From Mycobacteriales bacterium (GTDB taxonomy: Bacteria; Actinomycetota; Actinomycetes; JAFAQI01), in assembly GCA_035504215.1 (NCBI GenBank), contig DATJSI010000050.1:72340-136339 (forward strand): a stretch of 64,000 bases of DNA. Direction: 5' to 3'. The notes under the pieces are model-generated. The model was not told where the DNA came from. It worked only from the letters and a program-made list of their open reading frames with translations, and ran no database searches. Made by a program: the position numbers and the translations under genes. Shown here piece by piece: positions 26,508 to 34,860 of the stretch. Within the stretch, counting starts at the first letter, position 1. Each line of letters opens with the position of its first letter.

Positions 26508-27580
26508 GCTCCGCTCGCCGTGGGCGGCCGATCGGTCATCCTGATCGGGGCGTGCTCGCCGGTCCGGCGCTTGACGAACTCCCGCCAGGGTTCCGGCGTC
26601 GGCGTCTCAGGATCGACCGGGGCGCCGGTCGCGATCGCGAGCAGGTGCGTCCAGGTGCGCGGCACGACCTGCACGAGCTCGTAACCGCCGCCGCCGTGCG
26701 CGAGCCAGCGGCCACCGCAAACCTCGTGGGCGAGGTCGTGCAGCTTCGCATGGGCCAACCATTGCCCGTCGACCGTGAGCAGCAGGTTCGCCAGCGGGTC
26801 GAGCGCATGGGTGTCGCAGCCGTGCTGCGTGACCAGGTAGTCGGGGGCGAACTCGCGGACCGCCTCCGGGACGACGGCGTCGAACGCGCCGTGCCACGCG
26901 ACGTCCCGGGTGCCCGGCTCGAACGGGATGTTGATCGCCGTACCTCGCGCGCTCGGCCCGCCCACCTCGGAAGCCGCACCGGTCCCCGGGAACAGCGTGC
27001 GACCGCTCTCGTGCAGGCTGATGGTCAGCACCCGGGGGTCGTCCCAGAAGACCGCCTGCACCCCGTCCCCGTGGTGAACATCGATGTCGACGTAGGCGAC
27101 CCTCTCGACGCCTTGGGACAACAGCCATGCGATCGCGATCGCCGGGTCGTTGTAGACGCAGAAACCCGACGCCCGATCAGGCATCGCATGGTGCAGCCCG
27201 CCCGACACGCTCACCCCGTGGTCGTGCGTGCCCGAGTGCACCGAGCGGGCGGCGGCAACGGACGCGCCCGCGACGAGCGCGCTCGCCTCGTGCATGCCGG
27301 CGAACACCGGGTCGTCCGCCGTGCCGAGCCCGTGCGCCGGGTCCGGCCGCAACGTCTCTCCGGCCCGCCGCACCGCATCGAGGTAGTCCGGCCGGTGCAC
27401 GAGCTGGAGCAGCTCGTCCGTCGCGGCCTCGAACTCCAGGACGTCGACCCGGTCGAGCACGCCGAGCTCCTCGGCGAGCGCCATCGTCAGCTCGACCCGC
27501 ACCGGCGCCAGCGGATGCGCCGGGCCGAAGTCGTAGTCGAGCAGCCGGCGGTCCCAAGGCGCCGCAACCGTGCAGCCCAT
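26504..27580 (-). CDS. acuC: Histone deacetylase-family protein AcuC
   Basis: 358 residues. The class I HDAC fold is clear: GGLHHAMPDRASGFCVYND contains the tandem catalytic histidines, YVDIDVHHGDGVQ gives two zinc ligands, QHGCDTHALDPL the third, and GGGGYE the tyrosine loop. AcuC proteins deacetylate acetyl-lysine on enzymes such as acetyl-CoA synthetase. The ATG at 27580 comes 3 bases after the proC stop, and the end overlaps capA, making a proC-acuC-capA unit. All catalytic residues are present. Confidence 0.92.
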   Translation of the reverse strand: MGCTVAAPWDRRLLDYDFGPAHPLAPVRVELTMALAEELGVLDRVDVLEFEAATDELLQLVHRPDYLDAVRRAGETLRPDPAHGLGTADDPVFAGMHEASALVAGASVAAARSVHSGTHDHGVSVSGGLHHAMPDRASGFCVYNDPAIAIAWLLSQGVERVAYVDIDVHHGDGVQAVFWDDPRVLTISLHESGRTLFPGTGAASEVGGPSARGTAINIPFEPGTRDVAWHGAFDAVVPEAVREFAPDYLVTQHGCDTHALDPLANLLLTVDGQWLAHAKLHDLAHEVCGGRWLAHGGGGYELVQVVPRTWTHLLAIATGAPVDPETPTPEPWREFVKRRTGEHAPIRMTDRPPTASGA

Positions 27581-27583
27581 CGC

Positions 27584-28393
27584 CTATCCCGCCCCGGCGG
27601 CCAGCTCCTGGGAGCGGTCGCGCGCCGCTTCGAGAGCGGAGAGCAGCGCCGCTCGCACGCCGTGGTTCTCCAGCTCGCGGATCGCCGCGATCGTCGTACC
27701 GCCCGGGCTGGTCACGGCCTCGCGCAGCTGGACCGGATGTTCGCCGGACTCTCGCAGCATGACCGCCGAACCGTACGCGGTCTGCACGATCAGCTCTGCC
27801 GCGATCGCCCGCGGCAGGCCGAGCAGGATGCCGGCGTCGATCATCGCCTCGACCAGGTAGAAGAAGTACGCCGGGCCACTGCCCGACAGGGCGGTCACGG
27901 CATCGAGCTGCGACTCGGGCAGCCGGATCACCTTGCCGACCGGCCGAAGCAGGTCCTCGGTGCGCTGCAGGTGCTCTTCACCGGCGTGGGCGCCCGCCGA
28001 GATCGCGCTCATGGCCTCGTCGACGAACACCGGGGTGTTGCTCATCACCCGCACGACCGGCGTGCCCTCGGCCAACCGCTTCTCGAAGGTCGACGTCGGG
28101 ATCCCCGCCACGATCGAGATGACCAGGTTGCGCGCGGTGACTGCGGGCACGAGATCGTCGAGAAGCGCCTGGGTCTCTTGCGGCTTCACCGCGACCAGCA
28201 ACGTGTCCGCACGCTCGGCCGCCTGCGTCGTCGTGACCGCCTCGACGCCGAGCCGCGCGCTGATGTCGGCGGCCCGGTCCGGATGCCGCTCGGTGAACAG
28301 CAGGCTCGGGGCGGCCCGCCCGGAGCGCAGCATCGCGGTCAGCAGCGCCTCGCCCATCTTGCCCGCACCCAGCACGGCCACCGTCTCGCCCAT
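27584..28393 (-). CDS. proC: Pyrroline-5-carboxylate reductase
   Basis: 269 residues. The N-terminal NAD(P)-binding motif is VAVLGAGKMGEALL, followed by VKPQE in the Rossmann domain and the C-terminal signature SGSGPAYFFYLVEAM plus VTSPGGTTIAAI. It makes proline from pyrroline-5-carboxylate. The neighbouring proline dehydrogenase catalyses the opposite half-cycle, so synthesis and breakdown are encoded side by side. The start is ATG 28393. Confidence 0.95.
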   Translation of the reverse strand: MGETVAVLGAGKMGEALLTAMLRSGRAAPSLLFTERHPDRAADISARLGVEAVTTTQAAERADTLLVAVKPQETQALLDDLVPAVTARNLVISIVAGIPTSTFEKRLAEGTPVVRVMSNTPVFVDEAMSAISAGAHAGEEHLQRTEDLLRPVGKVIRLPESQLDAVTALSGSGPAYFFYLVEAMIDAGILLGLPRAIAAELIVQTAYGSAVMLRESGEHPVQLREAVTSPGGTTIAAIRELENHGVRAALLSALEAARDRSQELAAGAG

Positions 28394-28457
28394 GCCGCCA
28401 TCGTCCCACGGCGCGGGCCACGCCGATCGGAGCTCGTCGTCGGGTTCGCGGGGCCCG

Positions 28458-29390
28458 CTACCGTCGCGACGCGAGGGAGCGCAGGAAGAACTTGACGTTG
28501 GCCGGGCGCTCGGCGAGGCGGCGGACGAGATAGCCGTACCACTCGTCGCCGTACGGGATGTAGACCCGCATGATGCGGCCCTCGCGAGCGAGCCGCTGCT
28601 GCTCGTCGGGACGGATCCCGTAGAGCATCTGGAACTCGTAGCCGTCGGCCGGTCGTCGGTTCTCGTCGATGATGTCGGTCGCGGCCGACACCATCGCCGG
28701 GTCGTGGGTCGCGATCATCGGGTAGCCGTCGCCCTCGAGCAGCGCGCGCAGGCATCGCACATAGGACGCGTCGACCTCGGCGCGGCGTTTGTACGCGACC
28801 GACTCCGGCTCGTCGTACGCGCCCTTGCACAGCCGGATCCGCGACCCGGCGCCGGCCAGGTCACGGCAGTCGGCCTCGGTGCGGCGCAGGTAGGCCTGCA
28901 GCACCCCACCGACCGACGGGAAGTCCGTGCGCAGCTCACGTAGCACGTCGAGCGTGCCGTCGGTCGTCGTGTGGTCCTCGGCGTCGAGCGTCACCGTGGT
29001 TCCGGCGGACTGGGCGGCGGCACAGATCTCGCGCGCGTTGTCCACGGCGAGCGAGCGATCGAGTGCTTGGCCGATCGCGGACAGCTTGACCGAGACCTCG
29101 GCCTTCGCGGCGAGACCCGCGGCGGCGAGCTCGTCAAGCAGGGTGAGGTACGCCGCCGCGGTCGCCTTCGCCTGCGCGACCTCGGTGATGTCCTCGCCGA
29201 GATAGTCGAGGGAGACCCAAAGGCCGGCATCGACCAGCTCACGGGTCGCGCGGACGGCGTCGTCAACCGAGGATCCGGGGACGAACCGCTTCACGACCCG
29301 CCGCGACACGGGAGCGTGCTCGACCACCCGGCGGACTCCGTCGCGACGGGACGCGGCCATCAACGCCGCACGCATGCCCGACCGCAACAC
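28458..29390 (-). CDS. Proline dehydrogenase (monofunctional)
   Basis: About 310 residues, the size of monofunctional PutB-type enzymes. It is a TIM-barrel flavoprotein that oxidises proline to pyrroline-5-carboxylate and passes electrons to the quinone pool. Visible are SVKLSAIGQALD, LDAEDHTTTDGTLDV, the FAD/substrate-contacting LQAYLRRTEADC and RIRLCKGAYDEPE, and C-terminal EFQMLYGIRPDEQQ, YIPYGDEWYGYLVRRLAERP. GTG 29390 is chosen because the conserved MRAALMAASRRD follows; the frame is open to 29516. No pyrroline-5-carboxylate dehydrogenase gene is in the window. Confidence 0.92.
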   Translation of the reverse strand: MLRSGMRAALMAASRRDGVRRVVEHAPVSRRVVKRFVPGSSVDDAVRATRELVDAGLWVSLDYLGEDITEVAQAKATAAAYLTLLDELAAAGLAAKAEVSVKLSAIGQALDRSLAVDNAREICAAAQSAGTTVTLDAEDHTTTDGTLDVLRELRTDFPSVGGVLQAYLRRTEADCRDLAGAGSRIRLCKGAYDEPESVAYKRRAEVDASYVRCLRALLEGDGYPMIATHDPAMVSAATDIIDENRRPADGYEFQMLYGIRPDEQQRLAREGRIMRVYIPYGDEWYGYLVRRLAERPANVKFFLRSLASRR

Positions 29391-29415
29391 AGTGCCGAGC
29401 GTACGGGGCGCGCGC

Positions 29416-30180
29416 TCAGAAGCGTGCGACGACGAGCGGTCCCCACCACCGCTGGTCGACGACCGGCCAGGGTGCGAGCGCCGCGTCGATCTCGGCCAGC
29501 AGCGCCCGACGCTCATCCTCGGGGCGGGCCAGCTGGGGTGAGTAGGTCGCGATGGTGCGCAGGTGCTCCGCGCGCGTCACCGATCTGGTCCACGCGAACT
29601 CCCTCACGAACACGACGTCGACACCGCGGGCGCGAAGGTCGTCGACCGCGTCGCTCGGTCGCGATCCGGGCGGGTCCGGACGTGCGCCGTACTCCTGGTC
29701 CCAGCGCTCGATGACGGCGCTCTGCGCGTCCTCCCACTCGATGCCGTCGCCGAACGGGCTGACCGCCCACCACAGCGCAAGATGGCCACCGGGTCGCAGC
29801 ACCCGAGCGACCTCGGCAGTCGTCTCGTCCGTGGGCAACCACTGCCATGCGGTCGCGCACGTCACGACGTCGGCGACTCCGTCGCGCAGTGGCAGCCGCT
29901 CGCTCCGCCCGACGACGGCGGGAACATCCGGGCTGCGCGACCGCAGGCGCATCAGCATCGCGTGGTCCGCATCGACCGCAATGACGTGGGCGCCACGGGC
30001 CACGAGCGTGCGGGTCTGCAGCCCCGTACCGGCGGCGAGATCCACGATCAAGCAGCCGGCGAGACCACCGATCACGTCGTCGAGCGCGTCGAACACCTCG
30101 TCCGGATAGCTCGGCCGGGCTTCGTCGTACTGGTCGGCGACGGTTCCGAACCGCCGGCCGAAGTCGTCCGCCTCACTCAC
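29416..30180 (-). CDS. Class I SAM-dependent methyltransferase
   Basis: 254 residues. [16 protein letters not shown] leads into motif [18 protein letters not shown], the acidic end of beta-2 in [11 protein letters not shown] and the beta-4 motif [12 protein letters not shown], a methyltransferase type 11 domain (PF08241). Trp-rich segments in the C-terminal half may form the substrate pocket. The substrate is unknown. It overlaps the end of the upstream TIM-barrel gene by 8 bases (start GTG 30180). Confidence 0.87.
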   Translation of the reverse strand: MSEADDFGRRFGTVADQYDEARPSYPDEVFDALDDVIGGLAGCLIVDLAAGTGLQTRTLVARGAHVIAVDADHAMLMRLRSRSPDVPAVVGRSERLPLRDGVADVVTCATAWQWLPTDETTAEVARVLRPGGHLALWWAVSPFGDGIEWEDAQSAVIERWDQEYGARPDPPGSRPSDAVDDLRARGVDVVFVREFAWTRSVTRAEHLRTIATYSPQLARPEDERRALLAEIDAALAPWPVVDQRWWGPLVVARF

Positions 30181-30988
30181 TCACGGCCGCCGGTGCAGCG
30201 AAGTGCAGGCGCGTGTAAGCGAGTGCTTCGGCCAGGTCGGTTTCGCGGTCGGCCCGCGACTCGGCCCGCCGGGTGTTGATCTCGACAACCACGTGACCGG
30301 CGAAGCCGTGGGCGGCGAGGCGCTCGAGCAGCTCGGCGCACGGTTGATCGCCGCGGCCAGGGACGAGGTGCTCGTCCCGAGCAGTGCCCAGCCCGTCGGC
30401 GATGTGGACGTGGGCGAGCCGGTCGCCCATCCGCTCGGCCATGTCCAAGGCGTCGTTCTGCGCGACCGAGGTGTGCGACAGGTCGAGGGTGAAGTGCCGG
30501 AAGTCCTCCTCGCTCGGGTCGTAGTCCGGCGAGTAGGCGACCACGGACCGCCCGCGGGCCCGCAGGGGAAACATGTTCTCGACCGCGAACCGCACATCGG
30601 TCTCGCCGGCCATCCGCTCGAGGCCACCGACGAACTCGCGGGCGTACTCCCGCTGCCAGCGAAACGGCGGGTGGACCACGACGGTCGAGGCGCCGAGTGC
30701 CTCCGCGGCCTCGCGGGCGCGCACCAGCTTGCCCCAAGGCTCGGTCCCCCAGACCCGCTGCGTCACGATCAGGCACGGCGAGTGCACCGCAGCCACCGGA
30801 ATTCCGTGGTAGTCGACCAGGTGGCGCAGCGCGTCGATGTCCTGGCTGATCGGATCGGTCCAGACCATGACCTCGATGCCGTCGTACCCGAGCCGGGCCG
30901 CCAGCTCGAAGGCCGTGGCCGTCGACTCGGGATAGACCGATGCCGTCGACAGCACCACCTTCGCGTCCGGGACCTGCACGACCGCCAC
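30173..30988 (-). CDS. Sugar phosphate isomerase/epimerase-type TIM-barrel protein (Rv0498-like)
   Basis: 271 residues of AP-endonuclease-2/xylose-isomerase-like TIM barrel (PF01261). Metal-binding candidates occur on successive strands: [29 protein letters not shown] (Glu), [11 protein letters not shown] (Asp/His), HVHIADG and VVVEINTR (Glu). It is positionally equivalent to Rv0498, close to proC. The reaction is not established for this subgroup. The start at GTG/ATG 30988 is well placed before the first strand. The 3' end overlaps the methyltransferase gene. Confidence 0.85.
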   Translation of the reverse strand: MAVVQVPDAKVVLSTASVYPESTATAFELAARLGYDGIEVMVWTDPISQDIDALRHLVDYHGIPVAAVHSPCLIVTQRVWGTEPWGKLVRAREAAEALGASTVVVHPPFRWQREYAREFVGGLERMAGETDVRFAVENMFPLRARGRSVVAYSPDYDPSEEDFRHFTLDLSHTSVAQNDALDMAERMGDRLAHVHIADGLGTARDEHLVPGRGDQPCAELLERLAAHGFAGHVVVEINTRRAESRADRETDLAEALAYTRLHFAAPAAVSE

Positions 30989-31010
30989 GGAGCGAGGGTA
31001 TGCAGGTCAC

Positions 31011-31016
31011 TACAGT
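31011..31016 (+). promoter_or_regulatory. Candidate -10 element for a leaderless transcript
   Basis: TACAGT ends 6 bases before the GTG at 31023 and there is no Shine-Dalgarno, the arrangement expected when transcription begins at the start codon. No convincing -35 is visible. Inference from spacing only. Confidence 0.35.
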
Positions 31017-31022
31017 TGGCGG

Positions 31023-31757
31023 GTGCCCGAGGTCGACCTGAACTTTCCCCGCCAGTGGATCGAGTTCGTCGATCCTGCCGACGCCGACCAGGTCTTCCGG
31101 TGCGACCTCACCTGGTTGCTGTCGCGATGGACCTGCATCTACGGCAGCGGTTGCAAGGGAATCCTGGCCGAGCGGCCGGACGACGGGTGCTGCTCGCACG
31201 GCGCCTACTACTCGGACAAGGGCGATGAGAAGCGGGTTCGCAAGTTCGCGAAGGAGCTCACCGCGGAGGAGTGGCAGTACCGCAAGCAGGGCTTGAAGCT
31301 CGGGATCAGCGAGGTCGAGGACGGCAGCCGCCGGACCCGCCGGCACAACGACGCGTGCATCTTCCTCAACCGTCCGGGCTTTGCCGCCGGCGCGGGCTGC
31401 GCCCTGCACCTGCACGCGCTCAACACCGGCCGCCACCCGCTCGAGACCAAGCCGGATGTCTGCTGGCAGCTGCCGATCCGCCGCAGCTACGACCGGGTCA
31501 AGCGACCCGACGACACAGAGGTCCTGGTCACGACGATCGGCGAGTACGACCGGCGCGGTTGGGGCGCCGGCGGTCACGACCTCGACTGGTGGTGCACCGG
31601 CGCGACCGAGGCGCACGTAGCGGCCGAGCCGCTCTACCTGGGCTACCAGGCCGAGCTCGTCGAGCTGCTCGGCCAGGCGGCGTACGACGTCCTGGTCGGG
31701 TTCTGCGAGGAGGCGCTCGCCGCGCGCGTCGCTCCCCACCCCGCCGACCCCGCCTGA
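31023..31757 (+). CDS. Conserved cysteine-rich protein (Rv0495c-like, YkgJ/DUF3109-type cluster)
   Basis: 244 residues. Cysteines recur at conserved-looking spacing: [52 protein letters not shown] and [11 protein letters not shown]. The pattern C-x(n)-CC-x-HGA...C-x-FL...C-x-LH...C-W resembles YkgJ/DUF3109-like proteins thought to bind a metal or iron-sulfur cluster. Conserved [11 protein letters not shown] near the C terminus is a second feature of the Rv0495c group. Function unknown. It is divergent from the TIM-barrel gene, as in mycobacteria, and is followed 64 bases later by radA. Confidence 0.75.
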   Translation: MPEVDLNFPRQWIEFVDPADADQVFRCDLTWLLSRWTCIYGSGCKGILAERPDDGCCSHGAYYSDKGDEKRVRKFAKELTAEEWQYRKQGLKLGISEVEDGSRRTRRHNDACIFLNRPGFAAGAGCALHLHALNTGRHPLETKPDVCWQLPIRRSYDRVKRPDDTEVLVTTIGEYDRRGWGAGGHDLDWWCTGATEAHVAAEPLYLGYQAELVELLGQAAYDVLVGFCEEALAARVAPHPADPA

Positions 31758-31821
31758 CCGCCGTCCACAGCGGCGCGTCGGTGCGGGAAAGCGTCGTAGC
31801 CCCGCTCTAGCGTCACCGGCG

Positions 31822-33201
31822 ATGGCTACGAAGACCGCCAAGGCCGCGCGTCCGGCGTACCGCTGCGAGGAGTGCGGCGTCGAGGTCGTGCGCTGGGTCG
31901 GTCGCTGCCCGGAGTGCCAGGCGTGGGGCACGGTCACCGAGGTCGGCGCCCGGCCCGGCCTGTCGGTCGTCGCCGGGCCGGTCACGGCGGCAGCGCTTCC
32001 GATCGCGCAGGTGCGGGGGCAAGACGCGCAGCACCGCCCGACCGGCGAGCCCGAGCTGGACCGAGTGCTGGGCGGCGGGCTGGTTCCCGGCTCTGTGGTG
32101 CTGGTCGCCGGCGAGCCCGGGGTCGGCAAGTCGACGTTGCTGGTGAGCGCGGCCGCGCGGATCGCTGCCGGCGGATCGACCTGCCTGCTGGTCACCGGCG
32201 AGGAGTCGGCCGCCCAGGTCCGGATGCGGGCCGGTCGGATCAAGGCGCTTGCCGACAACCTCTACCTCGCCGCCGAGACCGACCTGGCCGCAGTGCTCGG
32301 TCACGTCGATGCGGTCTCCCCCGCAGTGCTGATCGTCGACTCGGTGCAGACCATCGCCTCGGCCGGCGTCGACGGCTCGGCCGGTGGTGTCGCTCAAGTG
32401 CGCGAGGTGGCCAGCTCGCTGATCAAGCTCGCGAAGTCCAGGGGCATCGCGGTGCTCCTGGTCGGACACGTGACCAAGGACGGCGCGATCGCCGGGCCGC
32501 GCACCCTCGAGCACCTCGTCGACGTCGTGCTCTCGTTCGAAGGAGATCGGCACTCGAGGCTGCGCCTGGTGCGCACCGTGAAGAACCGCTTCGGCCCGGC
32601 CGACGAGGTGGGCTGCTTCGACCTGCGCGACGACGGCATCGTCGGGCTGCCGGACCCGTCCGGCCTGTTCCTCGCGCACGGCGCCGAGCCGGTGTCCGGC
32701 ACCTGCGTGACCGTCACCATGGAGGGCCGGCGGGCGTTGGTCACCGAGGTCCAGGCACTGGTCGGCGAGGAGCAGCCGACCACGCCGCGGCGGGCAACCA
32801 GCGGGCTCGATGCGCAACGGATCGCGATGCTGCTCGCCGTGCTGGAACGTCGGCTGGGTTTGAAGCTCGCCCGCCGGGAGGTCTACGCGGCGACCGTGGG
32901 CGGGGTGCGCCTCGCGGAGCCGGCCGCCGATCTCGCGCTGGCGCTCGCGATCGCCGGGTCGCTGCGTGACCAGGCGATCGGACCGGGTGTCGTGGCGATC
33001 GGCGAGGTCGGTCTGGCCGGGGAGCTTCGGCCCGTGTCGGCGATCCGGGCCCGGCTCGCGGAGGCGGCCCGGCTCGGCTTCACGACCGCACTGGTGCCAC
33101 GCGGGTGCGGCAGCGCGCACGGAGCGCTGAACGTGATCGAGGCCGGTGATCTCGCCGATGCGGTGCGACGCGCGTCGGCAACGCCTCGTCGGCCCGCCTA
33201 G
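31822..33201 (+). CDS. radA: DNA repair protein RadA
   Basis: 459 residues. The N-terminal C4 zinc finger is intact (C15, C18, C29, C32), then a RecA-like ATPase with Walker A GEPGVGKST (97-105) and the RadA-specific KNRFG motif (254-258), ending in a Lon-protease-like domain (RREVYAATVGGVRL to the C terminus). RadA is a hexameric branch-migration helicase in recombinational repair. The start is ATG 31822. disA follows in the same direction, the standard actinobacterial and Bacillus pairing of a repair enzyme with a DNA-scanning c-di-AMP synthase. Confidence 0.96.
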   Translation: MATKTAKAARPAYRCEECGVEVVRWVGRCPECQAWGTVTEVGARPGLSVVAGPVTAAALPIAQVRGQDAQHRPTGEPELDRVLGGGLVPGSVVLVAGEPGVGKSTLLVSAAARIAAGGSTCLLVTGEESAAQVRMRAGRIKALADNLYLAAETDLAAVLGHVDAVSPAVLIVDSVQTIASAGVDGSAGGVAQVREVASSLIKLAKSRGIAVLLVGHVTKDGAIAGPRTLEHLVDVVLSFEGDRHSRLRLVRTVKNRFGPADEVGCFDLRDDGIVGLPDPSGLFLAHGAEPVSGTCVTVTMEGRRALVTEVQALVGEEQPTTPRRATSGLDAQRIAMLLAVLERRLGLKLARREVYAATVGGVRLAEPAADLALALAIAGSLRDQAIGPGVVAIGEVGLAGELRPVSAIRARLAEAARLGFTTALVPRGCGSAHGALNVIEAGDLADAVRRASATPRRPA

Positions 33202-33265
33202 GCAATCCACGGGAAACCCACAGCATCGTGATCGCTCGGTGATCAGCGCGGTCCGCGCGCGCCCG

Positions 33266-33271
33266 TAGACT
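33266..33271 (+). promoter_or_regulatory. Candidate disA -10 element
   Basis: TAGACT lies 38 bases before the disA GTG in the 107-base radA-disA gap. No good -35 is present at 17-18 bases upstream. It suggests disA may be transcribed independently as well as through radA; weak evidence. Confidence 0.25.
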
Positions 33272-33308
33272 CAAGGCGCCTTCATCGAGTGCGGCGACGA
33301 GGAGTCCG

Positions 33309-34400
33309 GTGGCAACCTCCGAGCGACCCGACGGTGAACAGCTGCGCGCGACTCTCGCCAGGGTCGCGCCGGGCACCCAGCTCCGCGACGGTCTCGAGCG
33401 GATCCTTCGCGGCCACACCGGTGCCCTGATCGTTCTCGGCTACGACAAGACGGTCGAGTCGTTGTGCACCGGCGGATTCCCGCTCGACGTCGAGCTGTCA
33501 TCGACGCGGCTTCGCGAGCTGGCAAAGATGGACGGCGCGATCGTCCTCGACGACTCGCTCAGCCGGATCGTATGGGCGGCGACGCATCTGGTGCCGGATC
33601 CGACCATCCCGACCGACGAGTCGGGCACCCGGCACCGTACGGCGGAACGGGTGGCGAAGCAGACCGGCTATCCGGTCATCAGCGTGAGCCAGTCGATGCG
33701 CATCATCGCGCTCTACCTCGACAGCCGCCGCTACGTGCTCGACAACTCCGCAGCGATCCTGTCCCGCGCCAACCAGGCGCTCGCCACGCTCGAGCGGTAC
33801 AAGATGCGCCTCGACGAGGTCAACGGCACGCTGTCGGCGCTCGAGATCGAGGACCTCGTGACCATACGCGACGCGGTCGCCGTCACCCAGCGGCTGGAGA
33901 TGGTGCTCCGCATCGCCTCCGAGATCGACGGGTACGTCGTCGAGCTCGGCACCGATGGCCGGCTGCTGGCGCTCCAGCTCGACGAGCTGATGGCCGGCGT
34001 ACCGCTCGAGCGCGACCTGATCATCCGCGACTATCTGCCGACACAGCACGGCCGCAAGCCGCGGACAGTCGTCGATGTCCGTTCGGAGCTCGACAACCTG
34101 TCCTCGACCGACCTGCTGGATCCTGCGGTGATCGCGCGGGTCTGCGGCCTGGGCACCAGCCCGGACGTGCTCGACAATGCGGTGTCCCCACGCGGCTACC
34201 GCCTGCTGGCCCGGGTTCCGCGGCTGCCCAGCGCGGTGGTGGACCGCCTGGTCGACCACTTCGGCGGCCTGCAGAAGCTGCTCGCCGCGTCGATCGACGA
34301 CCTGCAGCTGGTCGAGGGCGTCGGTGACAGCCGGGCCCGATCGGTGCGGGAGGGCTTGTCGCGCCTGGCCGAGTCGTCGATCCTCGAGCGCTACGTCTGA
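33309..34400 (+). CDS. disA: DNA integrity scanning diadenylate cyclase DisA
   Basis: 363 residues. The N-terminal diadenylate cyclase domain has both catalytic motifs, DGA (75-77) and GTRHRTAE (106-113). A helical spine follows, and the C terminus is a HhH DNA-binding domain ([30 protein letters not shown]). It makes c-di-AMP from two ATP and is inhibited when bound to branched DNA. The GTG start at 33309 follows GAGGAG at 33299-33304 with short spacing. It is convergent with cheW, 7 bases apart. No c-di-AMP phosphodiesterase is visible. Confidence 0.96.
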   Translation: MATSERPDGEQLRATLARVAPGTQLRDGLERILRGHTGALIVLGYDKTVESLCTGGFPLDVELSSTRLRELAKMDGAIVLDDSLSRIVWAATHLVPDPTIPTDESGTRHRTAERVAKQTGYPVISVSQSMRIIALYLDSRRYVLDNSAAILSRANQALATLERYKMRLDEVNGTLSALEIEDLVTIRDAVAVTQRLEMVLRIASEIDGYVVELGTDGRLLALQLDELMAGVPLERDLIIRDYLPTQHGRKPRTVVDVRSELDNLSSTDLLDPAVIARVCGLGTSPDVLDNAVSPRGYRLLARVPRLPSAVVDRLVDHFGGLQKLLAASIDDLQLVEGVGDSRARSVREGLSRLAESSILERYV

Positions 34401-34407
34401 CCCTGTC

Positions 34408-34860
34408 TCAGGACGCGAGGATCGAGCCCGAACCGGGAAGCGAGTCGCTCCACCCTTCGGCGACGATGTCCAGCATCCGCTGCAGATCGACCAGCAGGAC
34501 CGGACCGCTCGCACTTCGTCGCAGACCGATGACGTACGACGGAAGCGCCTTGGCGGGGGCCTCGTCGGCCTCGGGCAGGTCCTTCGCGGCGAGAACGGCG
34601 AGAACCGCGTCGACGGCGATGCCGACCAGGTCACCGTTGACCTCCATGACGAGCACGTCGCCGTGGTCGTCGGCGGCGTTCGCACCGCGCAGGTCGAGCA
34701 CCGGCAGCGGGGTTCCCCGCAGCATGATCACGCCGACGAGTGGCGGTCGGGTCCCCGGCAGCCGTTCGATGCCGGTGAGCCGCACGATCTCGCGGGTCTC
34801 GGACAGCGAGAACGCGAAGCTTCGCTCGCCCACCCGGAACAGCACGTAGCCGGGCGTCAC
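34408..34860 (-). CDS. cheW: Chemotaxis coupling protein CheW
   Basis: About 150 residues: YVLFRVGERSFAFSLSETREIVR, LPGTRPPLVGVIMLRGTPLPVLDLR and NGDLVGIAVDAVLAVL match the two SH3-like subdomains of CheW. It couples a receptor to a CheA kinase. The true start is GTG 34860, overlapping the cheR stop as GTGA and preceded by AGGAG at 8 bases inside cheR; the frame stays open far upstream only as a shadow of cheR. The C-terminal 40 residues (RSASGPVLLVDLQRMLDIVAEG) are typical. Confidence 0.9.
   Translation of the reverse strand: MTPGYVLFRVGERSFAFSLSETREIVRLTGIERLPGTRPPLVGVIMLRGTPLPVLDLRGANAADDHGDVLVMEVNGDLVGIAVDAVLAVLAAKDLPEADEAPAKALPSYVIGLRRSASGPVLLVDLQRMLDIVAEGWSDSLPGSGSILAS

Noticed and set aside
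30177-32258. A 693-codon open frame on the minus strand across the methyltransferase-isomerase boundary, Rv0495c-like gene and radA
   Set aside because: It is antisense to or out of frame with four well-supported genes, is Arg/Ala/Pro-rich and shows no domain. Long spurious frames are expected at this GC content.
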